Source: Lachnospiraceae bacterium
GTDB lineage: Bacteria; Bacillota; Clostridia; Lachnospirales; Lachnospiraceae
NCBI GenBank assembly: GCA_029224965.1
Contig: JAQXVO010000030.1
Coordinates: 186,001-250,000 of the forward strand
Length of the DNA: 64,000 nt
Direction: 5' to 3'
Part shown: one piece after another, positions 27,749 to 37,215 of the stretch
How positions within the stretch are numbered: the first letter of the stretch is position 1
Layout: the number at the start of each line of letters is the position of its first letter
Notes under the pieces: model-generated
The model's input: only the letters and a program-made list of their open reading frames with translations
The model's database searches: none
What the model was told of the DNA's origin: nothing
Made by a program: the position numbers and the translations under genes

Positions 27749-27922
27749 GGAGAAAAGGCCGAGAAATCAAGCTTTTCCGAGGGGTGGGGAAAGGTGGAGG
27801 AAATGATCCGGAACCATATTCTCCACTGCGAATTTAGAATTCAGATCCGGCCTCTTTCTATATCTTGATTAGAAAAATTTGTCTGGCACAATATATGGAC
27901 TGGCATTCGATCTATTTTTCAT

Positions 27923-27970
27923 AAAAAAAGAGCATCCGGGATTTCTTTGGTGAAATCCCAAACACTCTTC
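27923..27970 (-). terminator. Terminator after lgt
   Basis: A long hairpin pairs GGGATTTC with its complement inside an outer AAGAG/CTCTT stem. On the minus strand it is followed by seven T. It lies about 80 bases past the lgt stop codon. The remaining sequence between 27,749 and 28,047 shows nothing else recognisable. Confidence 0.8.
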
Positions 27971-28047
27971 GGTCTTCTTTTATACTTTATTCCTTTATTG
28001 TACTAAATAAAATACATTTTTATCTTCTATTTCACAGATTGTCAGAG

Positions 28048-29019
28048 TCATCCTCGTCTTTTTTTGTCAGCGGGGCTTTCCTTTTCTGCACCTGACTCTG
28101 TCATTTCCCCTGCAGCTGTTTCTGCAGTTTTATCCGCAGCTTCTTCTTGAGGCTCATTTCCCGATACAGCTGCCCGCCGATTTCCGACAATCAGCATGAT
28201 GATTCCGAAGACCACCATGATGGCTGCCAGAAGCTGGGAAACCGGGATGCTGGTTCCGGTCAGAAAGAGCTGGTCGGTCCGCAGGCCTTCAATCCAGAAA
28301 CGGCCGGTGCCGTAGGCAACGAGATAGGTCAGAAACTGCTGACCGTGGAAGCGGACATGCTTTCTCATAAAGAACAGCAGAAGGAAGACACCCAGACTCC
28401 AGAGAGACTCATAGAGGAAGGTCGGATGGACAGAAATATACTCCACTCCCTTGATGGTCTTCAAATGCTCCATCATTTCCTGAGTAACAGCTCCCTCCTG
28501 ACGAACCGCATCCAGAGGGATCTGCATGGCAAAGAGGCTGTCGGTATAGCCGCCGAAGGCCTCCCGGTTGAAGAAATTTCCCCAGCGGCCCAGCATCTGT
28601 CCGATCGGAAGACCGATGATACAGGTGTCCGCTACCAGAAGGAAGGGCATCTTTTTGATTTTGCAGACGATAAAGGCCGTCAGAATACCGGCCAGGACAC
28701 CGCCGTAGATGGCCAGTCCGCCCTGCCTGATATTAAAGATAGAAAGGAGGTTGTCCTTATAGAGATCCCAGGCAAAAACCACATAATAGATCCGGGCGCC
28801 GATCACGGAAAAGATCAGAGTCCAGATGGCAATATCCAGATAATTATCCTCCGACTGGCCCGTTCTCTTGGCCTCATGCAGGATCATCATGACGCCGAGG
28901 ATCATTCCGAGAGCGATCACGCAGCCGTAGAAGGCCACATGAAAGCCAAAGAGATTAAAGTACTGACCGACATGATTCAAAGTGATATGGAGGTGCGGAA
29001 AGCGAATTGTTTCAGTCAT
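28048..29019 (-). CDS. lgt: Prolipoprotein diacylglyceryl transferase
   Basis: Lgt attaches diacylglycerol to the lipobox cysteine of prolipoproteins at the membrane; the PhnD lipoprotein in this window is a likely substrate. The protein has about seven membrane segments and the family signature GRWGNFFNREAFGG (about residues 144-157). The C-terminal 45 residues are a hydrophilic tail rich in Glu, Ala and Lys. It follows queA with one base between the queA stop and the lgt start, so the two are coupled. Confidence 0.95.
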   Translation of the reverse strand: MTETIRFPHLHITLNHVGQYFNLFGFHVAFYGCVIALGMILGVMMILHEAKRTGQSEDNYLDIAIWTLIFSVIGARIYYVVFAWDLYKDNLLSIFNIRQGGLAIYGGVLAGILTAFIVCKIKKMPFLLVADTCIIGLPIGQMLGRWGNFFNREAFGGYTDSLFAMQIPLDAVRQEGAVTQEMMEHLKTIKGVEYISVHPTFLYESLWSLGVFLLLFFMRKHVRFHGQQFLTYLVAYGTGRFWIEGLRTDQLFLTGTSIPVSQLLAAIMVVFGIIMLIVGNRRAAVSGNEPQEEAADKTAETAAGEMTESGAEKESPADKKRRG

Positions 29020-29020
29020 T

Positions 29021-30094
29021 TTATTTTACCTCATGCTCCGTGATATCGTCCGTAATAAACATGGCATCGCCAAAGCTGAAGAAACGGTAGCGCTCCTTGA
29101 CGGCTTCCTTGTAGGCTGCCAGAATATGCTCCCGTCCTGCCAGGGCGCTGACCAGCATGATCAGGGTCGACTTGGGCAGATGGAAATTCGTGATCAGACA
29201 GTCGATGACCTTGTAGCGGTAGCCCGGATAGATGAAAATATCGGTCCAGCCGCTCTTCTCTCTCAGTCTGCCGTTCTCATCGGAGGCAGCCTCCAGGGTT
29301 CTCGTCGAGGTCGTTCCGACGGCGATGACCCGGTGGCCGCTGTCCTTGGCGGCATTGATCATGTCAGCTGCTTCCTTTGTTACCTTATAGTATTCCGAAT
29401 GCATATGGTGCTCGAGGACATTTTCCTCTTTGACCGGGCGGAAGGTGCCCAGTCCCACATGAAGGGTGACCTCAGCGATATTGACACCCATGTCCCGGAT
29501 TTCCTGAAGGAGCTCCTTGGTGAAATGAAGACCGGCCGTCGGGGCAGCTGCTGATCCCTCATACTTGGCATAGACCGTCTGGTAGCGGTTCTTATCCTTG
29601 AGCTGATGGGTAATATAGGGAGGCAGGGGCATCTGGCCCAGCTGATCCAGGATTTCCTCGAAGATGCCATCGAAATCAAAGCGGACCAGGCGGTCGCCCT
29701 CATCCACGATATCAATGACCTCTGCCTTTAATAAGCCGTTTCCGAAGACCAGCTTCTGGCCGATCCGGGCGTTCTTACCGGGCTTGACCAGGGTTTCCCA
29801 GGTATTGTCGGACTTCCGGGTCAGAAGAAGGACTTCAACCTTTCCTCCGGTTCCTTCCTTCTCGCCGATCAGGCGGGCCGGCATAACCTTGGTGTTATTG
29901 ATGACCATGCAGTCGCCCGGGCGAAGAAATTCCCGGATGTCATAAAAGTGCTTGTGTTTGAATTCTCCCGTGTTTTTGTCGAGAACAAGAAGTCTGGAAT
30001 CGTCCCTTTTCTCCAGCGGATCCTGGGCAATCAATTCCTGCGGAAGATCATAATCAAACTCTTCCAGCGACATGGTTTTCTTTTCTTCAGACAT
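29021..30094 (-). CDS. queA: S-adenosylmethionine:tRNA ribosyltransferase-isomerase
   Basis: QueA transfers the ribosyl part of SAM to preQ1 in tRNA, forming epoxyqueuosine. The motifs [46 protein letters not shown] and [14 protein letters not shown] are all visible, and the length of 357 residues is normal. The annotated start is [17 protein letters not shown] seven codons later is an alternative. No tgt or queuosine synthesis gene is adjacent. Confidence 0.95.
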   Translation of the reverse strand: MSEEKKTMSLEEFDYDLPQELIAQDPLEKRDDSRLLVLDKNTGEFKHKHFYDIREFLRPGDCMVINNTKVMPARLIGEKEGTGGKVEVLLLTRKSDNTWETLVKPGKNARIGQKLVFGNGLLKAEVIDIVDEGDRLVRFDFDGIFEEILDQLGQMPLPPYITHQLKDKNRYQTVYAKYEGSAAAPTAGLHFTKELLQEIRDMGVNIAEVTLHVGLGTFRPVKEENVLEHHMHSEYYKVTKEAADMINAAKDSGHRVIAVGTTSTRTLEAASDENGRLREKSGWTDIFIYPGYRYKVIDCLITNFHLPKSTLIMLVSALAGREHILAAYKEAVKERYRFFSFGDAMFITDDITEHEVK

Positions 30095-30155
30095 GATAAA
30101 TTACGAACTTCTTTCTAATAAATATGTTTTATTCTTTGCCTTCCCGGCAATCCTT

Positions 30156-30193
30156 TTCTGCCGGATCAGGGAATCCAATCCGGCAGAATTTTT
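30156..30193. other. Hairpin between pheT and queA
   Basis: TTCTGCCGGAT (30156-30166) and its complement ATCCGGCAGAA (30178-30188) form an 11-bp stem followed on the plus strand by T5. The flanking genes are both on the minus strand, where the hairpin lacks a T-run, so its role as terminator of pheST is uncertain. It could be a terminator for antisense transcription or a stabilising structure. Confidence 0.55.
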
Positions 30194-30262
30194 AACCGTT
30201 TTCCTGTCTGTCCTGCCTATTCGGCGCGGCAGATTTCAATTTTCAACCGTTATGAAATGCCA

Positions 30263-32695
30263 TCAGGACCGGATTTCAACGCCGACCTGAGACAGACCCT
30301 TCAGAATGCGGTCCATGGCCTCGTTGACATCGGTATCTGCCAGGTTCTTATCCTTGGCACGGAAGGTCAGAGTGTAGGCAACAGACTTGTGATCCGCATC
30401 GATCCGCTCGCCTTCATAGACATCAAAGAGCTCAAAGGACTCCAGATACTCTCCGCCTTCCTTCTCAAAGATCTCCTCCAGCTTTCCGACCTCCATGGTC
30501 TTGGGTACCAGAAGAGACAGATCTCTGGTCGAAGCAGGGAAATTGGTGATTCCTGTATATTTTCGGTCAAAGGATGCCATTTCATAAATGACCGGCATAT
30601 CGATGACGCCGATGTAAGTCCGGTCGCCCAGTCCGTAGTTATTGCGGACCAGAGGATGAACCTCGCCCAGATAGCCGACATAGCGGCCCCGGTAGTAGAT
30701 GTCTGCCTGACGGCCCGGATGGAGATAAGGGCGGCCGGCTTCGGCATCATAGACCGGCTTCTCGTCCATGCCCATGGTGTTGAAGAGTTCCTCGATGACA
30801 CCCTTCATATCGTAGAAATCGCCGTCTCCGTAGAAGCCGAGGGTCAGAGTCATCCGCTCGTCCGGAAGCTCGGTCAGAGGCAGGGACTTGGGCAGATAGA
30901 CATTGGCCATCTCATAGAGATGCACATTCTTGTTCCGACGGTTGTAGTTGGTGGCAAGCGAGGTCAGGATTCCGTTCAGAGGCAGGGTCCGCATGATACT
31001 GAAATCCTCGCCCAAAGGATTGGCAATGGTAATGCAGGTCCGCTCCGGTGCATCCTTTGGAAGAAGAAGTTTGTCATAGACCTTGGGGCTTTCGAAGGAA
31101 TAGGTCATGGCCTGAGAATAACCTGCAAACTGGGCAACCTCTCTGGCCTTTGCCTCGATCCGCTTCTTCAGGGAAAGCTTTCCGGCTGTGGAAGTTCCCT
31201 TGGGAAGAGTGGTCGGAATCTTATCATAGCCATAGAAACGTGCCACTTCCTCTGCCATATCGGCATAGGTCAGAAGGTCCTGTCTCCAGGAAGGAACCAG
31301 GATCTCATTGGTCTTCTCATCGTATCCTAAGTCAATGGCCTTAAAATACTGAAGCTGGGTCTCTGCCGGTACATCGGTTCCAAGCAGGGCATTGTAACGG
31401 TCGGGTTCGAAAGGAATCCGGACACCCTCTCTCTTCTTGGGATAGAGATCCACGGTACCGCCGACAACAGTGCCGGCACCCAGCTCCTCAACCAGGGCGC
31501 AGGCCCGGTTCATGGCTTCGATGGCATTGTTGGGATCCAGACCCTTTTCAAAGATTCCGGAGGCATCGGTCCGAAGGCCGATCCGCTTGGAGGAAAGACG
31601 GATATTGGTTCCGTCGAAGCATGCAGCTTCGAAGACCATGGTCTTTACATGATCGGTAATCATGGAGTTCTCGCCGCCCATGATACCTGCGATGCCAATG
31701 GGCTTTTCGCCGTCCCAGATCATCAGAGTGTCATGGTCTACATTTCTCTCCTGGCCGTCCAGAGTCGTGAAGGTATCGCCGTCATTGGCTCTCCTGACCA
31801 CGATCTTATGACCGCTGATGGTATCCAGATCATAGGCGTGCATGGGCTGGCCGTACTCCACCATGACGTAGTTTGTGATGTCGACCAGGTTATTGATGGG
31901 ACGAATGCCCTGGGATCTCAGACGCTTCTGCATCCAGGCCGGGGAAGGTCCGATCTTTACGTCCTTGACCACTCTGGCTGTATAGCGGCTGCAGAGGTCC
32001 TCGGCATCGATTTCGGCAGAAATATAGTTTGTCACATCGTCATCATCTCCAGTCTCGGGAACCTCCGGGAAGGCGTGATGAAGATGGAAGGTCGCTGCAG
32101 CCTCCCGGGCCAGACCGAGGATGGAGAAGCAGTCTACACGGTTGCTGGTGATCTCGTATTCGATCGCGGTATCGTGAAGACCCAGAGCCTCGATGGCATC
32201 ATCGCCGGGCTTTACGCCGCTGGCCGGATCGAAGACATAGAGTCCGCTTTCCGGAGCCTCGGGGAAGAGCTCCCTGCTCTGACCCAGCTCCTCGATGGAG
32301 CACATCATGCCGTCGGACTCGACGCCTCTTAATTTGCCGGACTTGATTTGAATGCCGCCTTCGGTCTTGGAACCGTCGTGGCCGCCTGCGACTCTTCCAC
32401 CGTCCAGAACAACCGGAACCAGCTGGCCCGGCTCACCGACATGAACATTGGGGGCGCCGGTGACGATCTGCAGGGTCTTGTCTCCGACATCTACCTGGCA
32501 GATGACAAGCTTGTCTGCATCCGGATGGGGCTCAACAGACTTGATCTGTCCGACAACGATCTTATCGAGGTCCTTGTCGAACTTTTCATAGAATTCAACC
32601 TTGGAGCCGGACATTGTCATTGCATCCGTATATTCCTGCGGTGTGCAGGACAGGCCGGGAACCAGGTCCTTGATCCACTGTAATGAAGTTCTCAT
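30263..32695 (-). CDS. pheT: Phenylalanine-tRNA ligase, beta subunit
   Basis: This 810-residue subunit forms the alpha2-beta2 synthetase with PheS. In order are visible: the N-terminal EMAP-like tRNA-binding domain (KIVVGQIKSVEPHPDADKL, about residues 45-63), the B3/B4 editing region, the B5 region, the catalytic-like core and the C-terminal anticodon-binding FDX-ACB domain (ASTRDLSLLVPKTMEVGKLE). The start is preceded by AGAAGGAG. It follows pheS after about 130 bases and shares the T-box control of that operon. Confidence 0.97.
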   Translation of the reverse strand: MRTSLQWIKDLVPGLSCTPQEYTDAMTMSGSKVEFYEKFDKDLDKIVVGQIKSVEPHPDADKLVICQVDVGDKTLQIVTGAPNVHVGEPGQLVPVVLDGGRVAGGHDGSKTEGGIQIKSGKLRGVESDGMMCSIEELGQSRELFPEAPESGLYVFDPASGVKPGDDAIEALGLHDTAIEYEITSNRVDCFSILGLAREAAATFHLHHAFPEVPETGDDDDVTNYISAEIDAEDLCSRYTARVVKDVKIGPSPAWMQKRLRSQGIRPINNLVDITNYVMVEYGQPMHAYDLDTISGHKIVVRRANDGDTFTTLDGQERNVDHDTLMIWDGEKPIGIAGIMGGENSMITDHVKTMVFEAACFDGTNIRLSSKRIGLRTDASGIFEKGLDPNNAIEAMNRACALVEELGAGTVVGGTVDLYPKKREGVRIPFEPDRYNALLGTDVPAETQLQYFKAIDLGYDEKTNEILVPSWRQDLLTYADMAEEVARFYGYDKIPTTLPKGTSTAGKLSLKKRIEAKAREVAQFAGYSQAMTYSFESPKVYDKLLLPKDAPERTCITIANPLGEDFSIMRTLPLNGILTSLATNYNRRNKNVHLYEMANVYLPKSLPLTELPDERMTLTLGFYGDGDFYDMKGVIEELFNTMGMDEKPVYDAEAGRPYLHPGRQADIYYRGRYVGYLGEVHPLVRNNYGLGDRTYIGVIDMPVIYEMASFDRKYTGITNFPASTRDLSLLVPKTMEVGKLEEIFEKEGGEYLESFELFDVYEGERIDADHKSVAYTLTFRAKDKNLADTDVNEAMDRILKGLSQVGVEIRS

Positions 32696-32829
32696 TGATT
32701 TATTCTCCTTCTGAAATTATTCAGGCATTTTCAGGTGTTTATCGCTTCTTTATGAAAGACCTTCTGTATTAAGAATGGCACTTTTTCAAAAAGTTTTCTT
32801 ATGAAGAATGATTTTCGACACAAAACAGA

Positions 32830-33852
32830 TCAGAACTGGTCCAGGAAACGGATGTCGTTCTCGTAAAGAAGCCGCATATCATCGATCTCGTCCTTTAAGA
32901 GAGTAATCCGCTCGAGGCCGATACCGAAAGCAAAGCCGGAATAAACGTTCGGATCAATGCCGGACATGGCAAGAACCTTGGGATGGACCATGCCGCAGCC
33001 TAAGATCTCGATCCAGCCTTCGCCCTTACAGAAACGGCAGCCCTTGCCGCCGCACTTGAAGCAGGAGACATCCATCTCTGCAGAAGGCTCGGTGAAGGGG
33101 AAGTGATGGGGACGGAACTTGACCCGGGTATCCTTTCCAAAGAGCTCCTGAACAAACTGCTGGAGGGTGCCCTTCAGGTCGGACATGGTAATGCCCTTAT
33201 CGATGACCATTCCCTCGATCTGGTGGAAGGAAGGAGAATGAGTGGCATCGACTTCATCAGCACGGAAAACGCGGCCAGGCGCGATCATACGGATGGGCAG
33301 CTGACCCTTTTCCATCTCACGGACCTGAACCGGGCTGGTCTGGGTCCGAAGAAGAATGTCCTTTGTAATATAGAAGGTATCCTGCTCATCCTTGGCCGGA
33401 TGATTGGCCGGAATATTCAGAGCCTCGAAATTGTAGTAATCCTTCTCGATCTCAGGTCCCTCAACAACTGAGAATCCCATGCCGACGAAAATCCGCTGAA
33501 CCTCATCCAGAACGGAGGTGTTGGGATGAGCATGGCCGATCGGATGCTTTCTGGCAGGAAGAGTGACATCGATCTTCTCGAAAGCAAGCTTTCTCTTCAA
33601 AGCTTCCTCTTCCATCCTTTCCTTTGCTTCCTCCAGCTTTTCCTCAACGGCTTTTCTGGCTTCGTTGACCATCTGGCCGAATGCGGGGCGGTCTTCCTTT
33701 GGAAGATCCTTCATCGTATTCATGATCTGCTTCAGCTCGCCCTTCTTGCCAAGGACGGAGACCCGGATCTGATTCAGGGCGTCCAGGTCCTTTGCGTTCT
33801 GGATCTGGGCTGCTGCCTCTTCCCGGATTTTCTGCAACTTCTCGTTTACCAT
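32830..33852 (-). CDS. pheS: Phenylalanine-tRNA ligase, alpha subunit
   Basis: This 340-residue catalytic subunit of class II phenylalanyl-tRNA synthetase has an N-terminal coiled coil, then the class II motifs: motif 2 region VFRADEVDATHSPSFHQIEG and motif 3 GFAFGIGLERITLL. The segment CFKCGGKGCRFCKGEGW is the usual cysteine-rich insertion of bacterial PheS. A T-box leader precedes it, so expression should rise when uncharged tRNA-Phe accumulates. GAAGGAG precedes the ATG. Confidence 0.97.
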   Translation of the reverse strand: MVNEKLQKIREEAAAQIQNAKDLDALNQIRVSVLGKKGELKQIMNTMKDLPKEDRPAFGQMVNEARKAVEEKLEEAKERMEEEALKRKLAFEKIDVTLPARKHPIGHAHPNTSVLDEVQRIFVGMGFSVVEGPEIEKDYYNFEALNIPANHPAKDEQDTFYITKDILLRTQTSPVQVREMEKGQLPIRMIAPGRVFRADEVDATHSPSFHQIEGMVIDKGITMSDLKGTLQQFVQELFGKDTRVKFRPHHFPFTEPSAEMDVSCFKCGGKGCRFCKGEGWIEILGCGMVHPKVLAMSGIDPNVYSGFAFGIGLERITLLKDEIDDMRLLYENDIRFLDQF

Positions 33853-34008
33853 CTGCTACTCCTTCTCAATTTTTTACCGATGTGTACTGGTTCTATGGCC
33901 TTTTTATGTCTGATCAGAAATCAGAAAAGAGCAGGGCCGCTTTTCTCATACGGATTGTACTTTCTGGCTTTGTCTCATGAAAAATAAAATATCGAAATAA
34001 AAATAAGC

Positions 34009-34450
34009 AAAAAAAACGTCCGCCGGAGCTCTTGCCCCAGGGACGAAATTCAAAACAGAATACCGCGTTACCACCCTGATTCCATTCCGGGATCTTTTTC
34101 GGATCGTCTGTGACAAAGTCCTAAATCCTGCCGGAGCATATGCCGGTCAAGAGAAAAGATCTGTCACTCTGGAATGGCTCTTCATTTGCAACTTACGTGT
34201 GCTGTCCGTCTTATCCTACACAATGCAAGCGGATCATAGATCCATCAGAATCCCGGCACAAATCATCAGCCGGTCTGATTGAATCTTCTGGTCCAAATAC
34301 AGACCAGATCTTCAGACATCTTCAGATAAGAAGCTCCCGCATGAACTTCACTGCATCCGTGGGTACTCTCAGCCAGTCAATATACCCTCTCTGTCTTCTA
34401 TGCCCTGCCACTGGCACGGCTGAGAACGCAGACTACTTTTTGCGATCATT
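34009..34450 (-). promoter_or_regulatory. T-box leader of pheST (Phe specifier UUC)
   Basis: The minus strand has the T-box sequence AGGGTGGTAACGCGG (34063-34077). A terminator follows, with CGTCC (34017-34021) and GGGACG (34040-34045) as stem ends and eight T. The Stem I specifier loop is explicit: helices CGCA/TGCG and CTGC/GCAG flank an internal loop with AGTA on one side (34434-34437) and TGAAGTTCA on the other, placing TTC (34343-34345) as the specifier for phenylalanine. About 265 bases separate specifier and T-box sequence, which is long for the class. About 155 bases follow the terminator before pheS. Confidence 0.93.
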
Positions 34451-34461
34451 GCTTTTCTTTT

Positions 34462-34641
34462 TGTAATCCCCCGAAATGACGTGCCTATGCGTTTGACTCC
34501 TAGCGTTAAGCCAGGTGGGTGTCCGCACGTGATCTTCTGCCTTCCACGACGAGAGGCCTGACATCCAACCACAGATATAAGATTCCCGTTTAAAGTACTT
34601 GTAGGTTCAATTTGCATAGGTGAAATCGTGCATTTCAGGTT
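34462..34641 (-). ncRNA. ssrS: 6S RNA
   Basis: The minus-strand transcript of about 180 bases resembles 6S RNA, the regulator that binds sigma-A RNA polymerase. Conserved-looking segments are TGTGGTTGG (5' half) and GCGGACACCCACCT with TAGGAGTCAAACGC (3' half), which line up with the corresponding parts of the Escherichia coli RNA from memory. The ends close on themselves: GAAATG with CATTTC (34631-34636 with 34473-34478) and CCTATGC with GCATAGG, giving the rod shape expected. No protein-coding role is likely. The 3' end is not sharply defined because no terminator follows. Confidence 0.8.
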
Positions 34642-34647
34642 AAATGC

Positions 34648-34653
34648 ATTATA
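34648..34653 (-). promoter_or_regulatory. Extended -10 promoter of the 6S RNA
   Basis: The minus strand reads TGCTATAAT, a perfect -10 box with the TGn extension; the -35 region (GGCATT at 17 bp) is weak. The start point would be near 34641. With no terminator seen between the 6S RNA and the T-box leader, the same promoter may also feed pheST. Confidence 0.65.
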
Positions 34654-34679
34654 GCAGGAAAGCCGGGAAAATGCCACCC

Positions 34680-35150
34680 GCTTTCTGTATTTTCTGCAAT
34701 GGCGGATTTTTTTCTGCAGAAGTGAGGATACAGGCCCCTTCGCTGTCCTGCTTTTTCTTTCGCAAAAATGAATAATCAGTTTTCTGATTATTCAGGTCTT
34801 TATCACGTCAATGCGATAAATTCAATAGCTTTGCTTTTCCTTTCCTCTCCATTCTTCTGTTTTTGTTAACTCCCATAAAATGGCTATCGATAATGGTCCT
34901 TGTTTTTAATCTGCCGGAATGATATTATTAAAGAAATTAGCCTTTTCGTCAGTTGTATTGCATAATTGAAATCGGATTTATGCATTTTATCAGCAAGAAA
35001 GCCTTTATTCCGGACAGTCAGTCCGGCAAGAATGCATCTTTTCTTATTTCATATTTCATATTTCAAATGTTATCTTTCAGGATTTGAGATTCGGTTTTCA
35101 TTTTCAGATATAACCGACGAATCATTTTAATTTAAACGGGAGTGAGTGAC
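34680..35150. other. Intergenic region upstream of citrate synthase
   Basis: About 470 AT-rich bases separate the divergent 6S RNA and citrate synthase. Two strong inverted repeats stand out. GAATAATCAG with its complement across a 4-base loop is at 34770-34793; TGCATAA with its complement TTATGCA across 12 bases is at 34959-34984. They look like operator sites or transcript hairpins, and no clear -35/-10 pair for the citrate synthase gene was recognised. No coding potential was seen. Confidence 0.55.
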
Positions 35151-36521
35151 GTGGCAGAAGAAAACAGCAAATATTTTGAAGTTACCCCAGAAATCGAAAG
35201 TCTGGCCAAGGAAACCATGGAAGCTTCCAAGGTTGACCCCAATCTTTACACAGAATATAACGTCCAGCGGGGCCTCCGTGATATGAACGGAAAAGGCGTC
35301 CTGGTCGGCATCACAAATATTTCCGAAGTTAACGCCAAGCGTGAAATCGATGGCAAATCCATTCCCATCCCCGGCGAGCTCTACTATCGGGGCTACGATA
35401 TCCGCGATCTGGTTCGCGGCATGGGGCCTTCCGATCATTTCGGTTTTGAGGAATGTGCCTATCTCCTTCTCTTCGGCAAGCTGCCGAATGAGGCGGAATT
35501 CCGGGAATTCGAGCGGATTCTTTCCGGCTACCGTTCCCTGCCGCCCAACTTCGTCCGGGATGTCATCATGAAGAAGCCATCCAACAATCTGATGAATTCC
35601 CTGGCCCGGTCGGTTCTGACCCTTTATTCCTATGATGAGAAAGCCGAGGACACCTCCATTCCCAATGTTCTCCGCCAGTGTCTGCAGCTGATTGCGGAAT
35701 TCCCGCTTCTGTCGGTCTACAGCTATCAGGCTTATCGTCATTACTATCAGGACGGCAGCCTGATCATCCACAGACCCAAGCCGGAATATTCCACATCGGA
35801 AAATATTCTCCACTGCCTGAGAGATGATAATTCCTTTACCGATCTGGAGGCCAAGCTTCTGGATGTCTGCCTGATCCTCCATATGGAGCATGGCGGCGGC
35901 AATAACTCGACCTTTACCACCCATCTGGTATCCTCGACTCTGACCGATACCTATTCCGTCATTGCTGCTGCTCTCGGATCCCTCAAGGGACCCCGTCACG
36001 GCGGTGCCAATCTGAAGGTCATCGACATGTTCAGCGATATGAAAGAACATCTGACCGACTGGACCGATGAGAAACAGGTTTCGGATTACCTGAGAGCTCT
36101 CCTTCATAAGGAAGCCTTCGATCACAAGGGCCTGATTTACGGAATGGGACATGCCGTCTATTCCCTGTCGGATCCCCGTGCCGTGATCTTCAAGAAATAT
36201 GTCCAGCAGTTGTCCGAGGAAAAGGGCTATCAGAAGGAATATGCCCTTTATGCCCTGGTTGAGAAGCTTGCGCCGAAGATCATCGCTGAGGAGAGAAAGA
36301 TCTACAAGGGCGTCTGCCCCAATGTCGACTTTTTCTCCGGCTTTGCCTATCAGATGCTGAATCTGCCGAGAGAGCTCTACACACCGATTTTTGCCATTGC
36401 CCGTATCGTCGGCTGGAGCGCTCACCGTCTCGAGGAGCTCTGCCATGGTGACAAGATCATGCGTCCGGCCTATATGACCACCCTGCCCCATCGGGAATAT
36501 GTCCCCATGGAGGACCGCTGA
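35151..36521 (+). CDS. gltA: Citrate synthase (citrate/2-methylcitrate synthase family)
   Basis: This enzyme of about 456 residues condenses acetyl-CoA with oxaloacetate. The catalytic-site segments RHGGANLKVIDM and GMGHAVYSLSDPRA (with the His and Asp of the active site) and PNVDFFSGF are present. I place the start at the GTG of MAEENSKYF because GGGAG lies eight bases before it; a GTG three codons upstream (35142) would overlap that site. It is one of only three intact genes on the plus strand and stands alone. It would supply 2-oxoglutarate for glutamate; a 2-methylcitrate role cannot be excluded. Confidence 0.93.
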   Translation: MAEENSKYFEVTPEIESLAKETMEASKVDPNLYTEYNVQRGLRDMNGKGVLVGITNISEVNAKREIDGKSIPIPGELYYRGYDIRDLVRGMGPSDHFGFEECAYLLLFGKLPNEAEFREFERILSGYRSLPPNFVRDVIMKKPSNNLMNSLARSVLTLYSYDEKAEDTSIPNVLRQCLQLIAEFPLLSVYSYQAYRHYYQDGSLIIHRPKPEYSTSENILHCLRDDNSFTDLEAKLLDVCLILHMEHGGGNNSTFTTHLVSSTLTDTYSVIAAALGSLKGPRHGGANLKVIDMFSDMKEHLTDWTDEKQVSDYLRALLHKEAFDHKGLIYGMGHAVYSLSDPRAVIFKKYVQQLSEEKGYQKEYALYALVEKLAPKIIAEERKIYKGVCPNVDFFSGFAYQMLNLPRELYTPIFAIARIVGWSAHRLEELCHGDKIMRPAYMTTLPHREYVPMEDR

Positions 36522-36612
36522 TCGGCCTGACCAATCGAATTGATCAAAAACCGGATCAGTCCCGGTCTGAAGGCAGATGTTCTTCAAGGAAGACAGGAAA
36601 ATACCAAGATAC

Positions 36613-36664
36613 AAAAAAGACATGCAGAAGGAGGAAATATTTCCTTCTTCCGCATGTCTTTTAT
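36613..36664 (+). terminator. Terminator after citrate synthase (bidirectional)
   Basis: A long stem pairs AAGACATGC with GCATGTCTT and AGAAGGAGG with CCTTCTTC (one bulge), flanked by A-rich and T-rich runs. It can stop the citrate synthase transcript on the plus strand and the small membrane-protein gene on the minus strand. Confidence 0.87.
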
Positions 36665-36751
36665 TTATTCTATCTTATTCGTCTTATAAATGATGTCCTA
36701 TCCAGCAGCTTTCATTCGAATGCCTTTCTTCAGCCGCTTTCATTCGGCAGC

Positions 36752-37117
36752 TTACATTGGCTTCAGGTACTTGTCCTTCAGTTTCCGCATTCCTGCCGTA
36801 AACCAAGTCCAGACAGCCAGGAAAACCAGAAGTGCAATGACAAAGACGACTCTGGCCGCTCCTTTATGAAGGATACCGCTGACCAGTCCTGCCGCACCGG
36901 CAATCAGGCCGACCACAGAGAAGACAAAGAGTTTTGGCTGCAGAGCCATGACAAATTCCGCCTCTTTTCCCTTCTTACAGCGCTTCATCTCATTCTCATC
37001 GATCAGAAGATCCGGCATCTCCTTTGTCTTCTTCATCGTCAGGGCATGATAAAGGAGGACCAGGCTGATCCCCATAATAATAATGTCAAAGATCATCAGG
37101 ACTATTCTAGAATTCAT
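36752..37117 (-). CDS. Small membrane protein of unknown function
   Basis: I do not recognise a family for this 121-residue protein. It has three hydrophobic segments: residues about 4-25, 63-83 and 88-107. Between the first two is a charged cytoplasmic-type loop (MKKTKEMPDLLIDENEMKRC). The C-terminus is basic (RKLKDKYLKPM). It lies about 100 bases downstream of thrC in the same direction and may be cotranscribed with it. Its small size and lack of catalytic motifs suggest a structural or accessory role. Confidence 0.7.
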   Translation of the reverse strand: MNSRIVLMIFDIIIMGISLVLLYHALTMKKTKEMPDLLIDENEMKRCKKGKEAEFVMALQPKLFVFSVVGLIAGAAGLVSGILHKGAARVVFVIALLVFLAVWTWFTAGMRKLKDKYLKPM

Positions 37118-37215
37118 GTAGTATTACTCTCCTGCCTAAACTTTCTGCCTCTCCCAGGCAGACCTCTGTCTTCTTAACCTGCAGTCTGACTGCATTCGTT
37201 AATCTTTCTCCTATA

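Noticed and set aside
34369-34677. 102-residue minus-strand frame
   Set aside because: It lies over the 6S RNA and the start of the T-box, whose RNA pairing explains the sequence better than a protein.
35127-36623. 498-residue minus-strand frame opposite citrate synthase
   Set aside because: It is an antisense shadow of a clear enzyme gene with no recognisable domain.
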